Assembly: GCA_017452525.1 (NCBI GenBank)
Contig: JAFTMG010000024.1
Location: 1-64,000, forward strand
From: Clostridia bacterium
GTDB lineage: Bacteria; Bacillota; Clostridia; Oscillospirales; CAG-272
Length of the DNA stretch: 64,000 bases
Reading direction: 5' to 3'
In this document: piece after piece, positions 16,631-25,247 of the stretch
Position numbering within the stretch: position 1 is the first letter of the stretch
Layout of the letters: the number at the start of each line of letters is the position of its first letter
Notes under the pieces: model-generated
What the model was told of the DNA's origin: nothing
The model's database searches: none
The model's input: the letters and a program-made list of their open reading frames with translations, nothing else
Translations under genes and position numbers: made by a program

Positions 16631-16978
16631 TTATATTTGTTCCGATTGGGGGATCTGAACCAGCATTTCGATCATCCGGCTGACCTGTCCCCATTCATCC
16701 GTCAATTGGCGGTAGTGCTGTCTGCCAAGATCGGAAATGGTATAATACCGTCTCCGCGCGCCGCTTTCCTCATTTCCCCAATAGGATTGGATGTAGCGCT
16801 CCTCCTCCAATCGCTTGAAGGCGGAATACAGCGTTGCCTCTTTAAACTCATATTTTCCGTCGGTCATTTGCTTTACCGCCTTGTTGATGCGGTATCCGTA
16901 GCTATCCCCTGCCATCAGTTGGGCAAGAATGATCGTTTCCGTGTGCCCGCGTATCAGGTCTGCCGCGATATTGGACAT
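16631..16978 (-). CDS. PadR family transcriptional regulator
   Basis: 115 residues, a single PadR winged-helix domain plus a C-terminal dimer helix. Diagnostic parts are I-RGHTETIILAQL, SYGYRI-K-V, KEATLYSAFKRLEEE-YI, and the wing GARRRYY-IS--G. It starts at 16978 with AAAGGAGG upstream and is the first gene of a three-gene operon with the DUF1700-like and DUF4097 genes. PadR proteins usually repress their own operon; the promoter region carries TGTAT and ATACA half sites around the -10 box that could serve. The inducer is unknown. Confidence 0.9.
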   Translation of the reverse strand: MSNIAADLIRGHTETIILAQLMAGDSYGYRINKAVKQMTDGKYEFKEATLYSAFKRLEEERYIQSYWGNEESGARRRYYTISDLGRQHYRQLTDEWGQVSRMIEMLVQIPQSEQI

Positions 16979-17003
16979 TTTTCATACCTCCTTTTTTGTA
17001 TAT

Positions 17004-17032
17004 ATATTATCACAACATACATCATCTGTCAA
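17004..17032 (-). promoter_or_regulatory. promoter of the PadR operon
   Basis: TTGACA (17027-17032) and TAATAT (17004-17009), 17-nt spacer. TGTAT (16997-17001) and ATACA (17017-17021) form an imperfect dyad over the promoter, a candidate PadR operator. Confidence 0.7.
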
Positions 17033-17056
17033 GGTATATTAAAAAAGAAAATATAA

Positions 17057-17088
17057 AAAAAGTCGCAAAAAAACATTTGCGACTTTTT
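17057..17088 (-). terminator. terminator of dpaB
   Basis: Stem AAAAAGTCGCAAA with TTTGCGACTTTTT, a six-base loop, and a T tract on the minus strand. It is 6 nt beyond the dpaB stop. Confidence 0.85.
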
Positions 17089-17093
17089 ATATT

Positions 17094-17654
17094 TCAGAGG
17101 AACAGCGGGCGGAGCTGTCTTCCATGCTTTGCCAGCTCTACGGTTTTAGAAAGCAATGAAAAATCTGCAACCAATGAATGGGGCTTACCAATCGGGTCAT
17201 CCTGACGCACAGGGACAAAATACACGCCCTTTCGACTCAGCAACGTCCCGATATTTTTCAGATTGGCCGACATCGCGTCATTGGAGGCAAGTGCGATCAC
17301 GAGTGGACGGTCTGTCCTCATATGTGCCTTTGCCGCCATGCACACCGGTGTATCTGTGATCCCATTGGCAAGCTTTGCCAACGTATTTCCCGTGCAAGGA
17401 CAAAGGATCAACATATCCAGAGGACTCTTGGGACCCAAAGGCTCTGCTTCCGTAATTGTGTGAATGATGTTTTTTTTGCAGAGATCCTCGATCAGCTTCC
17501 GCCACGTCTCCGCTTTTCCAAAACGTGTATCGGTCTCATATACTGCGTTGCTCATGATCGGACAGATATCCATACCGCCTCCGATCAGCTGCTCCAATTG
17601 CCTGACCGAATCCGACAAAGTACAAAAAGATCCGCACAGCGCATATCCTGTCAT
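17094..17654 (-). CDS. dpaB: dipicolinate synthase subunit B
   Basis: Flavoprotein subunit of dipicolinate synthase, which makes the spore-core solute dipicolinic acid from dihydrodipicolinate in the mother cell. 186 residues from the ATG at 17654, which overlaps the dpaA stop by ATGA. The flavodoxin-like fold starts YALCGSFCTL; the conserved blocks D--RFG, A-PLGP-SPLD-L---PCTGNTLAKLANGITDTPV-MA-KAH-R--RPLVIA-ASND, and V---DDP--KP-S are all present. It depends on DpaA next door. Presence of the pair implies that the organism forms spores. Confidence 0.92.
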   Translation of the reverse strand: MTGYALCGSFCTLSDSVRQLEQLIGGGMDICPIMSNAVYETDTRFGKAETWRKLIEDLCKKNIIHTITEAEPLGPKSPLDMLILCPCTGNTLAKLANGITDTPVCMAAKAHMRTDRPLVIALASNDAMSANLKNIGTLLSRKGVYFVPVRQDDPIGKPHSLVADFSLLSKTVELAKHGRQLRPLFL

Positions 17655-18541
17655 GGTGAACCGTCTCCTCCCCTCATATACGATAATACACAATCTCCGA
17701 TGATCTCTCCCGCCGTCAACGGCGCAACCTTTCCCGGAAGCGATAGCGCCACAACTGTTTTAAGCCCCAATCGGTTAGCCGCGTCGTAGTCGATTCCACC
17801 GGGTGCGGAGGCAAGATCGATCAGAACCGTTTCGCGATCCGTCGCCTCCAGCATACGCTCATCCAATAAAAGGACAGGAACGGTATTGAAGATCACGTGA
17901 AAACCGGAGGATAAAGCCGGCAGCTCGCTCCCCTTCTCCCGTGTGATGATCTTGCAGGTGTGACAACCGCGCAACGCGGCATACGCGAGGTCGGCATCCT
18001 TACGGGCGGCGACGGTAACGTCAACCCCCACGCGTATCAGCAGTTCGCTCAAAAGCTTTCCGATCCTGCCATATCCGACGACCAAAGCGCAACTTCCGAA
18101 CAATGTCCGCCTCATTTCGTTCATGGCAATCCCCACCGCTCCCTCGGCAGTTGGTTGAGCGTTGCGGATCATAAATACCTCGTCCTGACTGTAATCGATG
18201 ACCTTCGATCCGCGCGAGTTCATTTTCTGTAAGCATTCCGTATCCGGCCGACCGCAAAAAACGGTATGCTTCTCGGACATTCGTGAGACAAGTTGCGTTA
18301 CGGAAATATCGGTCCCCGTGATCTGGAATCCGTCACGCGTCATGGGAAGCGGCAAAAGCCATATATCCGCCTCGTTGATCGCAGCCTCAAACGAGGCGCA
18401 CCGAATCGCTCGTTGGGTGTCGGCAGCCAATCCGTAGGTCTTCACCGCATATCCCGCGCGTGTCAAATGATCCGCCGCGTATACCTGCCGAGCATCACCG
18501 CCCAGCACAGCGACGCTATGTTGACGATCTGTCAAATCCAT
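17651..18541 (-). CDS. dpaA: dipicolinate synthase subunit A
   Basis: NAD(P)-binding subunit of dipicolinate synthase. 296 residues. The N-terminal domain (1-130) begins VAVLGGDAR, and the Rossmann part has VVGYGRIGKLLSELL (about 155-168) and V-ARK-ADLAYA, followed by I-FNTVPV-L and LIDLAS-PGGID, all typical. The GGAGGG site abuts the ATG at 18541 with no spacing, so translation more likely begins at the in-frame TTG at 18535, 6 nt from it. A sequence resembling a sigma-K promoter lies upstream (18564-18591), fitting mother-cell expression. The usual asd/dapA neighbours are absent. Confidence 0.92.
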   Translation of the reverse strand: MDLTDRQHSVAVLGGDARQVYAADHLTRAGYAVKTYGLAADTQRAIRCASFEAAINEADIWLLPLPMTRDGFQITGTDISVTQLVSRMSEKHTVFCGRPDTECLQKMNSRGSKVIDYSQDEVFMIRNAQPTAEGAVGIAMNEMRRTLFGSCALVVGYGRIGKLLSELLIRVGVDVTVAARKDADLAYAALRGCHTCKIITREKGSELPALSSGFHVIFNTVPVLLLDERMLEATDRETVLIDLASAPGGIDYDAANRLGLKTVVALSLPGKVAPLTAGEIIGDCVLSYMRGGDGSP

Positions 18542-18563
18542 CCCTCCACATCGGTTTTATTCA

Positions 18564-18591
18564 CAGGATATGACAAAATCTTAATGAATGT
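18564..18591 (-). promoter_or_regulatory. possible sigma-K promoter of dpaA
   Basis: On the minus strand AC (18590-18591) is followed after 17 nt by CATATCCTG (18564-18572), one mismatch from the CATANNNTA consensus. No sigma-A-type promoter is evident here. Inference from consensus alone. Confidence 0.35.
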
Positions 18592-18597
18592 GAGAAA

Positions 18598-18628
18598 AAG
18601 CAACAGACCTCAAAAAGATCTGTTGCTT
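18598..18628 (-). terminator. terminator of comEC
   Basis: Stem AAGCAACAGA with TCTGTTGCTT and a T run on the minus strand. Confidence 0.75.
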
Positions 18629-18632
18629 CGGG

Positions 18633-20918
18633 TTATTTCGGAATGGAAAATTTGTAGCACGTGATATCCGTGATCACACACGGTGCATCCGAACCGGAAA
18701 GCGTGCCGACTAAGGAAGTAAGGGCATCCGTGCCGTCTGTCAATATCAGCCTCGTGCTTTTCCCTATCTCAAACAGCGTCATCGGGTGCTTGATGACGGG
18801 GCCGTCCTCTCCAAAGATCAAAATATCCGAGCGCTCTGTGATCCAACGGAACGTAGAGAATGCATCTGTTTCTTGTATCGACGGATGCGCAAACGTGACA
18901 ATTTGCGAAGGGGTCTGCACCATGTACGATACAATTGGATGCGTAGAACGCGCAATGGACGGCGAGGCGACCGGTGTAAACACGACCTGTGATGTCAATT
19001 GCAAGGCATCCTTGGGGCCATAACAAAGGATATCCGTACCCAAGGGTGCCAACCTGTCATATAGAGCGGAAAGCACGAGATAATCCTCATCGCTTTTCGG
19101 CATGGGAACGTATATGCGGTGGAGCGCCGTACGTTTGGCGAGCTTGGTAACGCTCGTCACGTGAGCACGGTGGCAGTGTGTCAGGATCAAGAAATCGACC
19201 TCCGTCGCTGCCATTTTCTCATATGCCCTCTGCGCCTCTCTCATAACGGCATCACTTCCTGCTGAGGTATCGATCACCGTGACGGATCCGTAATCATTGA
19301 CGATCAACGCGCTCCCGCTTCCGCGCACCACGTATGCCGCCGTGACCTGTGTCCCAAAGGTTGTGTGATACCACATAAATGTTGTTGTACAAAAGACCGC
19401 CAAAGCAAGAACGGGCGGTAGCACCAGCCAAAGCTTACGCTTGAGAGGAAGACACAAAAGCAGCAGAAGCACTGCTGTCATAACGCCAAGGATCCAACCC
19501 GCATACGGCGTTTGAAGAGAGACCGATACACGCGGGATCTCCGAAACCTTTGCGGTCAGCCGCCCCATCAGCTCCAATAACAGTCGCAAAGGAAATGCCA
19601 CGGGCGTCGCGCTGAAAAAAGGAAGAGCATCCAGAAGAAGCACTGCAGGTATCAACATAAGTATCAGAGAAAGAACGGGAGAAAGGATCACCGTGAGCGG
19701 GATACCCATCAGAGTGAATTCTCCGCTGAAGATCCAGCTTATGAATACAACCGCCACAATTGCCGTAACAGAAGCCACCAAAGATGCGCAAACCGTCGAC
19801 AAAACGTGCGAAATGTTTTTGCATTTCAACCATTCGTTGAAATACGGGAGTATCGTCACCAATCCGAAAACCGCCGAAAAAGACATCCAGAAGCCCGCGT
19901 CCGCCACGGTGGACGGCGAAACGGCAAGCATCATGAAGCCAACAAAACAAAGCGAGGTGAGCGGATCATTCTGTTGTCCCGAGAATTCGGCAAGATACAT
20001 GAGCAATACCATGCCAGCCGCACGTATAGCGGAGATTCGAAAATCCGTCAAAGCAAGATAACCGATCAGGAGGATGGCCAGCAATATCAGACGTATCCTT
20101 TTGGGCACACGGACTTTCGTTCCTACCGAGGCAAAGATTCCAAGCAAAATCGAAACGTGCATGCCGCTGAGTGCCAACAAATGAGAAACACCTGAGCGTC
20201 GAAAATGCGTGGTGATCTCTGTGTTCAGATACGTCCGGTCGCCTAAAAACAACGTGATCGCTAATCCGCCGTTTCGTTTTCCCACAAGACGAAGCATCCT
20301 GGATGCAAGATTGGCACGAAGATGAGAAAAGAATTCGCGAAACGCCGTTTTCTCACCGCCCAAAACAGTCATTTGCGATTCCTGCTCGCTCAGCACATGT
20401 AAGCGGATACCATTGGCAACCGAGTACAGATATTCTTCCTGCGAATATACCTTTTCCGGCAAACTGACAATGGCAGAAAGTACAACGGTATCTCCGATGT
20501 GACAGGTTGCCGCATAAGTACACTCAAGTGTGGCACAAAGGTCGGTCTTTTGTCCGTCAAGCTCCGTTATATTCACCGTATAACGGGCGTAACCGTTCCC
20601 GCTTCCCTCCTCCTCCAAAATACGGCAAGTCACCGCACAAGGCGCGTCTTCTTCATAAAGAGGAATCTCAATGCCAAAATGCATAGCGGAGCGAAGCAGC
20701 AGGATTCCCGACAACAGGAGACAAAGCGTCAGTGTCAGCAGTAATGCGGAGGGTTTTCCGCGGCATTTGATCCAAAAGCACAATGTGCCAAGAAAAGCGA
20801 CCGATATCGCAATCATACATATCAAGCGTATCGGTTGAGATATCGAAAACGAGAGAACGGCTGTCGCCATCGCCACGGCGGCGGCTATTGCCAACAGTCG
20901 ATGCGTAAATATACTCAT
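18633..20918 (-). CDS. comEC: ComEC/Rec2-type DNA uptake channel protein
   Basis: 761 residues. An N-terminal pair of helices, a soluble OB-like segment (about 85-180), then the Competence domain with the family hallmark GVSHLLALSGMHVS and many helices (215-490), then a metallo-beta-lactamase domain (520-750). The domain is unusual: the HxHxDH site reads H-C-H-R-A-H (581-586), with Ala585 instead of the metal-binding Asp, so the proposed nuclease may be inactive or altered. ComEC carries single-stranded DNA across the membrane in transformation. No other com gene lies nearby, and a terminator stands between it and the gene upstream, with almost no room for a separate promoter. Confidence 0.88.
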   Translation of the reverse strand: MSIFTHRLLAIAAAVAMATAVLSFSISQPIRLICMIAISVAFLGTLCFWIKCRGKPSALLLTLTLCLLLSGILLLRSAMHFGIEIPLYEEDAPCAVTCRILEEEGSGNGYARYTVNITELDGQKTDLCATLECTYAATCHIGDTVVLSAIVSLPEKVYSQEEYLYSVANGIRLHVLSEQESQMTVLGGEKTAFREFFSHLRANLASRMLRLVGKRNGGLAITLFLGDRTYLNTEITTHFRRSGVSHLLALSGMHVSILLGIFASVGTKVRVPKRIRLILLAILLIGYLALTDFRISAIRAAGMVLLMYLAEFSGQQNDPLTSLCFVGFMMLAVSPSTVADAGFWMSFSAVFGLVTILPYFNEWLKCKNISHVLSTVCASLVASVTAIVAVVFISWIFSGEFTLMGIPLTVILSPVLSLILMLIPAVLLLDALPFFSATPVAFPLRLLLELMGRLTAKVSEIPRVSVSLQTPYAGWILGVMTAVLLLLLCLPLKRKLWLVLPPVLALAVFCTTTFMWYHTTFGTQVTAAYVVRGSGSALIVNDYGSVTVIDTSAGSDAVMREAQRAYEKMAATEVDFLILTHCHRAHVTSVTKLAKRTALHRIYVPMPKSDEDYLVLSALYDRLAPLGTDILCYGPKDALQLTSQVVFTPVASPSIARSTHPIVSYMVQTPSQIVTFAHPSIQETDAFSTFRWITERSDILIFGEDGPVIKHPMTLFEIGKSTRLILTDGTDALTSLVGTLSGSDAPCVITDITCYKFSIPK

Positions 20919-20935
20919 AAGTGCTTTGAAAAGAA

Positions 20936-20962
20936 GACCGCCACGCGATATACATGGCGGTC
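20936..20962 (-). terminator. terminator of the glycerophosphodiesterase gene
   Basis: Stem GACCGCCA with TGGCGGTC, then TTCTTTT on the minus strand; 17 nt before the comEC start. Confidence 0.65.
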
Positions 20963-20978
20963 GTTCCCTTTCCTTTGA

Positions 20979-21824
20979 TCAGTTTTTGTAGATCTTGCCT
21001 GTCTTGTACAGATAATCACACATCATTCCCGTCCAGTCGGTCTGAATGATGTCATAATTGCGATCCGCGAGAGCACCCCAGCCCTTGGAGGGCTCCTCCA
21101 CCAGCGAGGTATCGTCACTCATACCTGCGGCAAGTTGAACCGTATAACGGTAAATGATGGCATTTGCCCACAGCTTCTTGCCTTCCTTGTGCATCTTTTC
21201 GATATACGCCAGCTGTGCGATCTCGGCATCCAACGAGTCAAAAACGACCTCGGCGCCCGCATAATTGATGTTCATGCGTGATAGAATATCGTGGCATTCA
21301 TCCACGTTCTTCAGAATGGGCATATAGGCGATATCGGGAGCGACCTCTTCGATGATATCGAAGAATTTCTGCTTGGGTCCGCTCTTGAGAATGATCTGCT
21401 CCTCCATACCGTGGCGGCGCACTGCCGCAACCGCCTCGGGGAAAAAGTTCCAGCAATGATCCAGATTGATGTAGCAACGCCCCTTGAACGCCTCCAGAAC
21501 CTCGTCCAGCGTATTGATCGGAAACTGTGTTACATCATGGTCCTGATTCACGTAGCGCAAACGGCGGATCTCCTCCGCGGTCATCAGCTTCAGACTATGC
21601 TCAAAATCATTCAGATGGGATTTTTCCTTGCCCTCGTGGAAAATAAAGAGCGTGCCGTCGGCGGCTCTTTCTACGTCCATCTCCAATATATCTGCGCCCT
21701 GGCGGAGAGCGGTCTCAAAGGCCGTCATCGTATTGCAAGGGATATTACCGCCGCAAGCACCGCGATGTGCCGCTACCAGAATTCGTCCGGATTCTTCGCT
21801 GCGGATCGTATTAAAATCTTTCAT
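20979..21824 (-). CDS. glycerophosphodiester phosphodiesterase
   Basis: GDPD-family TIM barrel of 281 residues that splits glycerophosphodiesters into glycerol 3-phosphate and an alcohol. The catalytic parts are AHRG-----NT near residue 19, EMDVE (acidic metal ligands near 48-50) and IFHEG (second His near 63). Later segments, such as INLDH and TDWTG near the end, follow the family. No signal peptide, so it is cytoplasmic. The ATG at 21824 is preferred (AAGG 9 nt upstream); an in-frame TTG lies two codons earlier. glpK at 25618 could use the product's parent glycerol, but the genes are not linked. Confidence 0.85.
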   Translation of the reverse strand: MKDFNTIRSEESGRILVAAHRGACGGNIPCNTMTAFETALRQGADILEMDVERAADGTLFIFHEGKEKSHLNDFEHSLKLMTAEEIRRLRYVNQDHDVTQFPINTLDEVLEAFKGRCYINLDHCWNFFPEAVAAVRRHGMEEQIILKSGPKQKFFDIIEEVAPDIAYMPILKNVDECHDILSRMNINYAGAEVVFDSLDAEIAQLAYIEKMHKEGKKLWANAIIYRYTVQLAAGMSDDTSLVEEPSKGWGALADRNYDIIQTDWTGMMCDYLYKTGKIYKN

Positions 21825-21861
21825 GGACAAAAACCTTGCCTTTCCTTAAATTTGATACCCT

Positions 21862-21891
21862 ATTATACCGCGAAACGAAGGGGGATGTCAA
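21862..21891 (-). promoter_or_regulatory. promoter of the glycerophosphodiesterase gene
   Basis: TTGACA (21886-21891) and TATAAT (21862-21867), 18-nt spacer. Confidence 0.7.
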
Positions 21892-21939
21892 CGGGGTTTT
21901 CAAAAATCGACAAGAAATATCTGATCCCGTAACTTTGAT

Positions 21940-21968
21940 TTGACATTGTCGCCGATGGATGTTATAAT
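21940..21968 (+). promoter_or_regulatory. promoter of the M42 peptidase gene
   Basis: TTGACA (21940-21945) and TATAAT (21963-21968), both perfect, 17-nt spacer. Confidence 0.8.
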
Positions 21969-22001
21969 AGATACCGTAATCTTTTTCAAAGGAGCTTTCG
22001 T

Positions 22002-23039
22002 ATGAACAAGGAATATGCAAAATATTCGGCGCAGAAAGCGCTGGAATTGATCGCGATAGACAGCCCCAGCGGCTTTACCGATCGCGCGGCGGAATGGGTC
22101 TGCCACGCTTTTTCCGAGCTGGGCATGACCGCCGCGATCACCACCAAGGGCGGCGTTCTGATCGACCTCGGCGGAAAGGATGACAGCGATGCCCTGCTTT
22201 TGGAGGCACACGCCGACACACTTGGTGCTATGGTCGCCGAGATCAAGGGCAATGGCAGACTTCGGGTAACCAATCTCGGCGGCATGCGTGCGGAAAACGC
22301 CGAAACGGAAAACGTCCGTGTCTATACCCGCAGCGGCAGGGTGATCGAAGGAACGCTACAGTTGTGTAACGCTTCGGTACACGTCAACGGCAGCTACGGA
22401 AGCACCTCCCGCAACTTCGACACCACCGAGATCCTTCTGGATGAGGACGTGCGATCCGCCGCAGATAGCCGTGCGCTCGGCATTGAGGTCGGTGATATCG
22501 TGTGCTTCGATCCCCGCTCGAAGATCACCGAGTCGGGATATATCAAGAGCCGTTTTCTCGACGACAAGCTCTCCGTCGGCATCCTGCTCGGACTTGCAAA
22601 ATATATGAAGGATAACGGCATATCTCCCAAAAGACACGTTTGGGCGCATGTCACCTGCTATGAAGAGGTGGGACACGGCGGATCCGCCTCCGTTCCCTGC
22701 GGTGTGACCGAAGCGATCAGCGTGGATATGGGATGCGTTGGCAACGGTGTCCAATGCACTGAGCGGCAGGTTTCGATCTGCGCCAAGGATTCCGGCGGAC
22801 CCTACAGCTATACGGTGGTCGGCAAGCTGATCGATGCCGCCAAGCGCGAGGGCGCGGACTACGCTGTGGACGTCTATCCCCATTACGGCTCCGACGTGGA
22901 GGCTACCCTCCGCGCAGGCTACGACATCCGCCACGGTCTGATCGGTGCCGGCGTGTATGCAAGTCACGGCTATGAGCGAAGCCATATCGACGGTGTTTTC
23001 AACACGTTGAAGGTGCTGAAGGGCTATCTGGAGATCTGA
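22002..23039 (+). CDS. M42 family aminopeptidase
   Basis: 345 residues, a cytoplasmic dizinc aminopeptidase of the FrvX/YsdC group that trims peptides. Metal and catalytic parts appear in order: HAD near residue 70, the PDZ-like insertion (80-165), KSRFLDDK with the bridging Asp near 187, YEEVGHGG with the catalytic Glu pair near 221, SVDMG near 241, and a C-terminal ASHGYERSH near 322. It has a perfect sigma-A promoter and its own terminator, so it is a single-gene unit. A ribosome site AAAGGAG precedes the ATG. Confidence 0.92.
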   Translation: MNKEYAKYSAQKALELIAIDSPSGFTDRAAEWVCHAFSELGMTAAITTKGGVLIDLGGKDDSDALLLEAHADTLGAMVAEIKGNGRLRVTNLGGMRAENAETENVRVYTRSGRVIEGTLQLCNASVHVNGSYGSTSRNFDTTEILLDEDVRSAADSRALGIEVGDIVCFDPRSKITESGYIKSRFLDDKLSVGILLGLAKYMKDNGISPKRHVWAHVTCYEEVGHGGSASVPCGVTEAISVDMGCVGNGVQCTERQVSICAKDSGGPYSYTVVGKLIDAAKREGADYAVDVYPHYGSDVEATLRAGYDIRHGLIGAGVYASHGYERSHIDGVFNTLKVLKGYLEI

Positions 23040-23049
23040 CAAATGAAGA

Positions 23050-23088
23050 CAGGACGGTCTTGCTTTTGTGACCGTCCTGCCTTTTGTT
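23050..23088 (+). terminator. terminator of the M42 peptidase gene
   Basis: Stem CAGGACGGTC with GACCGTCCTG followed by CCTTTTGTT. Confidence 0.85.
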
Positions 23089-23151
23089 AAAGACACACAA
23101 GAGCATTCCTGAAAAATTGTGAAAAAAGCAAAAAATAATTTCAAAAAGCTC

Positions 23152-23180
23152 TTGACAAAACAAGACCTCTCTGTTATAAT
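23152..23180 (+). promoter_or_regulatory. promoter of the ylxM-ffh operon
   Basis: TTGACA (23152-23157) and TATAAT (23175-23180), both perfect, 17-nt spacer. A perfect dyad follows directly. Confidence 0.85.
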
Positions 23181-23203
23181 GTGTAAAGTAATTTGCTTTA
23201 CAC
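23181..23203. promoter_or_regulatory. dyad over the ylxM transcription start, possible operator
   Basis: GTGTAAAG and CTTTACAC are exact inverted repeats around 7 nt. The dyad begins at the base after the -10 box, so it spans the expected start site, as a repressor site would. It could also form a hairpin at the very 5' end of the message. Confidence 0.55.
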
Positions 23204-23219
23204 CACTTTGGGAGCATTT

Positions 23220-23555
23220 ATGTTTGAAAAAGATTGGAACATCAGCTATCTGCTTGACTTTTACGGAGAGATCCTCCCCGAAAAGAAGCGCGGCGTGATG
23301 GAAATGTATTATAACGAGGACCTCTCTCTGGCAGAGATCGCCGAGCAGATCGGCATCTCAAGACAAGGGGTTCGTGACATGATCAAAAAAACGGAAGAAG
23401 AGCTGTTCTTTTGGGAAGAAAAATTGGGGCTTGCCAGGCGGGATCTCCAATTGCGCGGACGGGCGGATCGCGTTCTTTCCCTGCTCGATCACGAGCAAGA
23501 TCTCTCCGCAGAGCTGGCAAGTGAGATCCGCTCTCTTCTGGCGGAAATCCGCTGA
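23220..23555 (+). CDS. ylxM: YlxM family DNA-binding protein
   Basis: 111 residues with a sigma-70 region 4-like helix-turn-helix: [42 protein letters not shown]. The family is nearly always encoded directly before ffh and is thought to act with the signal recognition particle or to regulate it. The ATG at 23220 is preferred (GGGAG 5-6 nt upstream); a longer frame would run through the promoter dyad. The C-terminal half is a helical tail. It ends 28 nt before ffh. Confidence 0.9.
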   Translation: [111 protein letters not shown]

Positions 23556-23583
23556 CAACCCACGAAAGGAAGGTGAGTAGTCA

Positions 23584-24924
23584 ATGCCATTTCAAAGTCT
23601 GAGTGAAAAACTGAACAACGCATTTAAGAAATTCAAAAATAAAGGTAAGCTGACTGAGGCGGACGTCAAAGCGGGCATGCGAGAGATCAAGCTCGCGTTG
23701 CTGGAGGCAGACGTAAACTTCAAGGTCGTAAAGGACTTTATCAAGGTCGTTTCCGAGCGTGCTGTCGGAAGCGAGGTACTTGAGTCCCTGCTCCCTGCCC
23801 AGCAGATCGTTAAGATCGTCAACGAGGAGCTGACGGCACTGATGGGCGGCACGCAAAGCAAGCTGACCATCTCTTCCAAGCCCCCCACAGTAGTCATGAT
23901 GGTCGGTCTTCAGGGTGCCGGTAAAACGACCCACGCCGGCAAGCTGGCAGGTCTTTACAAAAAGCAAGGCAAGCATCCTTTGCTGGTTGCCTGCGATATA
24001 TACCGTCCCGCAGCGATCAAGCAACTGCAGATTGTCGGCGAGCAATTGGGAATTCCCGTCTTCACCATGGGCGATCAGACCTCCCCGGTCACCATCGCGC
24101 AGGAGGGTGTGAAGCACGCCATTGCCAAGGGATACGATATGGTCTTCATTGATACCGCAGGTCGTCTGCATATCGATGAGGAGCTGATGAACGAGTTGAA
24201 ATCGATCAAAGTATCCGTGGAACCGACAGAGATCCTGCTCACCATCGATGCCATGATCGGTCAGGACGCAGTCAATGTTGCGTCCACCTTCAACGAGCTG
24301 CTCGACATCACCGGTGTCATTCTGACCAAGCTGGACGGCGACACCCGCGGCGGTGCGGCGCTCTCCGTTAGACACGTTACCGGCAAGCCCATCAAATTTA
24401 TCGGTACCGGCGAAAAGCTGGATACCATTGAGCCCTTCCACCCCGACCGTATGGCATCTCGAATCCTCGGCATGGGCGACGTTCTCTCCCTGATTGAGAA
24501 AGCGGAACAGGCATACGACGAGAAAAAGGCGGCTGAGCTGGAAAAGAAGCTTCGCCAGGCAACCTTCACGTTGGACGATTATCTGGAACAGTTCGGCCAG
24601 ATCCGCAACATGGGAAGTATGGATCAGATCCTCGGTATGATGCCCGGTGTCAAGCCAGGCGCATTGAAGGATGCCCAGCTGGATGAAAAGGCGATAGACC
24701 ATCAGGAAGCCATCATCCGCTCCATGACCCCAGCGGAACGCGAAAATCCGGATATTATCAGCGCCTCCCGCAAAAAGCGAATCGCGATGGGCAGCGGTAC
24801 TTCTGTGGAAGAAGTCAACAAATTGCTTCGTAGCTTCGATCAGATCAAAAAAATGATGAAGCAGTTCTCCGATCCCAAAAAGATGCGCGGATTCGGAAAA
24901 GGTAAGATGAAAATTCCGTTTTAA
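23584..24924 (+). CDS. ffh: signal recognition particle protein Ffh
   Basis: SRP54 GTPase, 446 residues, that binds SRP RNA and signal sequences and docks with FtsY for membrane targeting. The N domain is 1-90; the G domain has VGLQGAGKTT (about 107-116), DIYRPAAI, DTAGRLH and TKLDGDTRGGAALS; the Met-rich M domain runs from about 325 with IRNMGSMDQILGMMPG and a basic GSGTSVEEVNKLL RNA-binding motif, ending in KMRGFGKGKMK. A GGAAGGTG ribosome site precedes the ATG at 8 nt. It lies between ylxM and rpsP as in most Bacillota. Confidence 0.97.
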   Translation: MPFQSLSEKLNNAFKKFKNKGKLTEADVKAGMREIKLALLEADVNFKVVKDFIKVVSERAVGSEVLESLLPAQQIVKIVNEELTALMGGTQSKLTISSKPPTVVMMVGLQGAGKTTHAGKLAGLYKKQGKHPLLVACDIYRPAAIKQLQIVGEQLGIPVFTMGDQTSPVTIAQEGVKHAIAKGYDMVFIDTAGRLHIDEELMNELKSIKVSVEPTEILLTIDAMIGQDAVNVASTFNELLDITGVILTKLDGDTRGGAALSVRHVTGKPIKFIGTGEKLDTIEPFHPDRMASRILGMGDVLSLIEKAEQAYDEKKAAELEKKLRQATFTLDDYLEQFGQIRNMGSMDQILGMMPGVKPGALKDAQLDEKAIDHQEAIIRSMTPAERENPDIISASRKKRIAMGSGTSVEEVNKLLRSFDQIKKMMKQFSDPKKMRGFGKGKMKIPF

Positions 24925-24986
24925 ATCATAACTTGCGGATTTTTATAAAAAATATTTTATTTTCATATCTTGGAGGATAATGAACA

Positions 24987-25223
24987 ATGGTTAAGATCAG
25001 ACTTAAGAGACTTGGCTCCAACAAGAGCCCCTTCTACCGTGTTGTTGTTGCTGACGGTCGCTACCCCCGCAACGGTCGTTTCATCGAGGAGATCGGTTAC
25101 TTCAATCCCCTTTCCGAGGAAGTAAAGATCGACGCTGAAGCAGCTAAGAAGTGGATCGCTAACGGCGCACAGCCCACTGATACCGTAAAGGCTCTGCTGA
25201 AGAAGACCGGTGCCGTTGACTAA
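24987..25223 (+). CDS. rpsP: 30S ribosomal protein S16
   Basis: 78 residues, complete: [37 protein letters not shown] matches the S16 signature, and the C-terminal half has the usual [13 protein letters not shown]16 binds 16S rRNA early in 30S assembly. A strong TTGGAGG site lies 10 nt upstream. Third gene of the ylxM-ffh-rpsP-khpA operon. Confidence 0.97.
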   Translation: MVKIRLKRLGSNKSPFYRVVVADGRYPRNGRFIEEIGYFNPLSEEVKIDAEAAKKWIANGAQPTDTVKALLKKTGAVD

Positions 25224-25247
25224 GCCGTTTCGGTTCGGGAGAGACAC

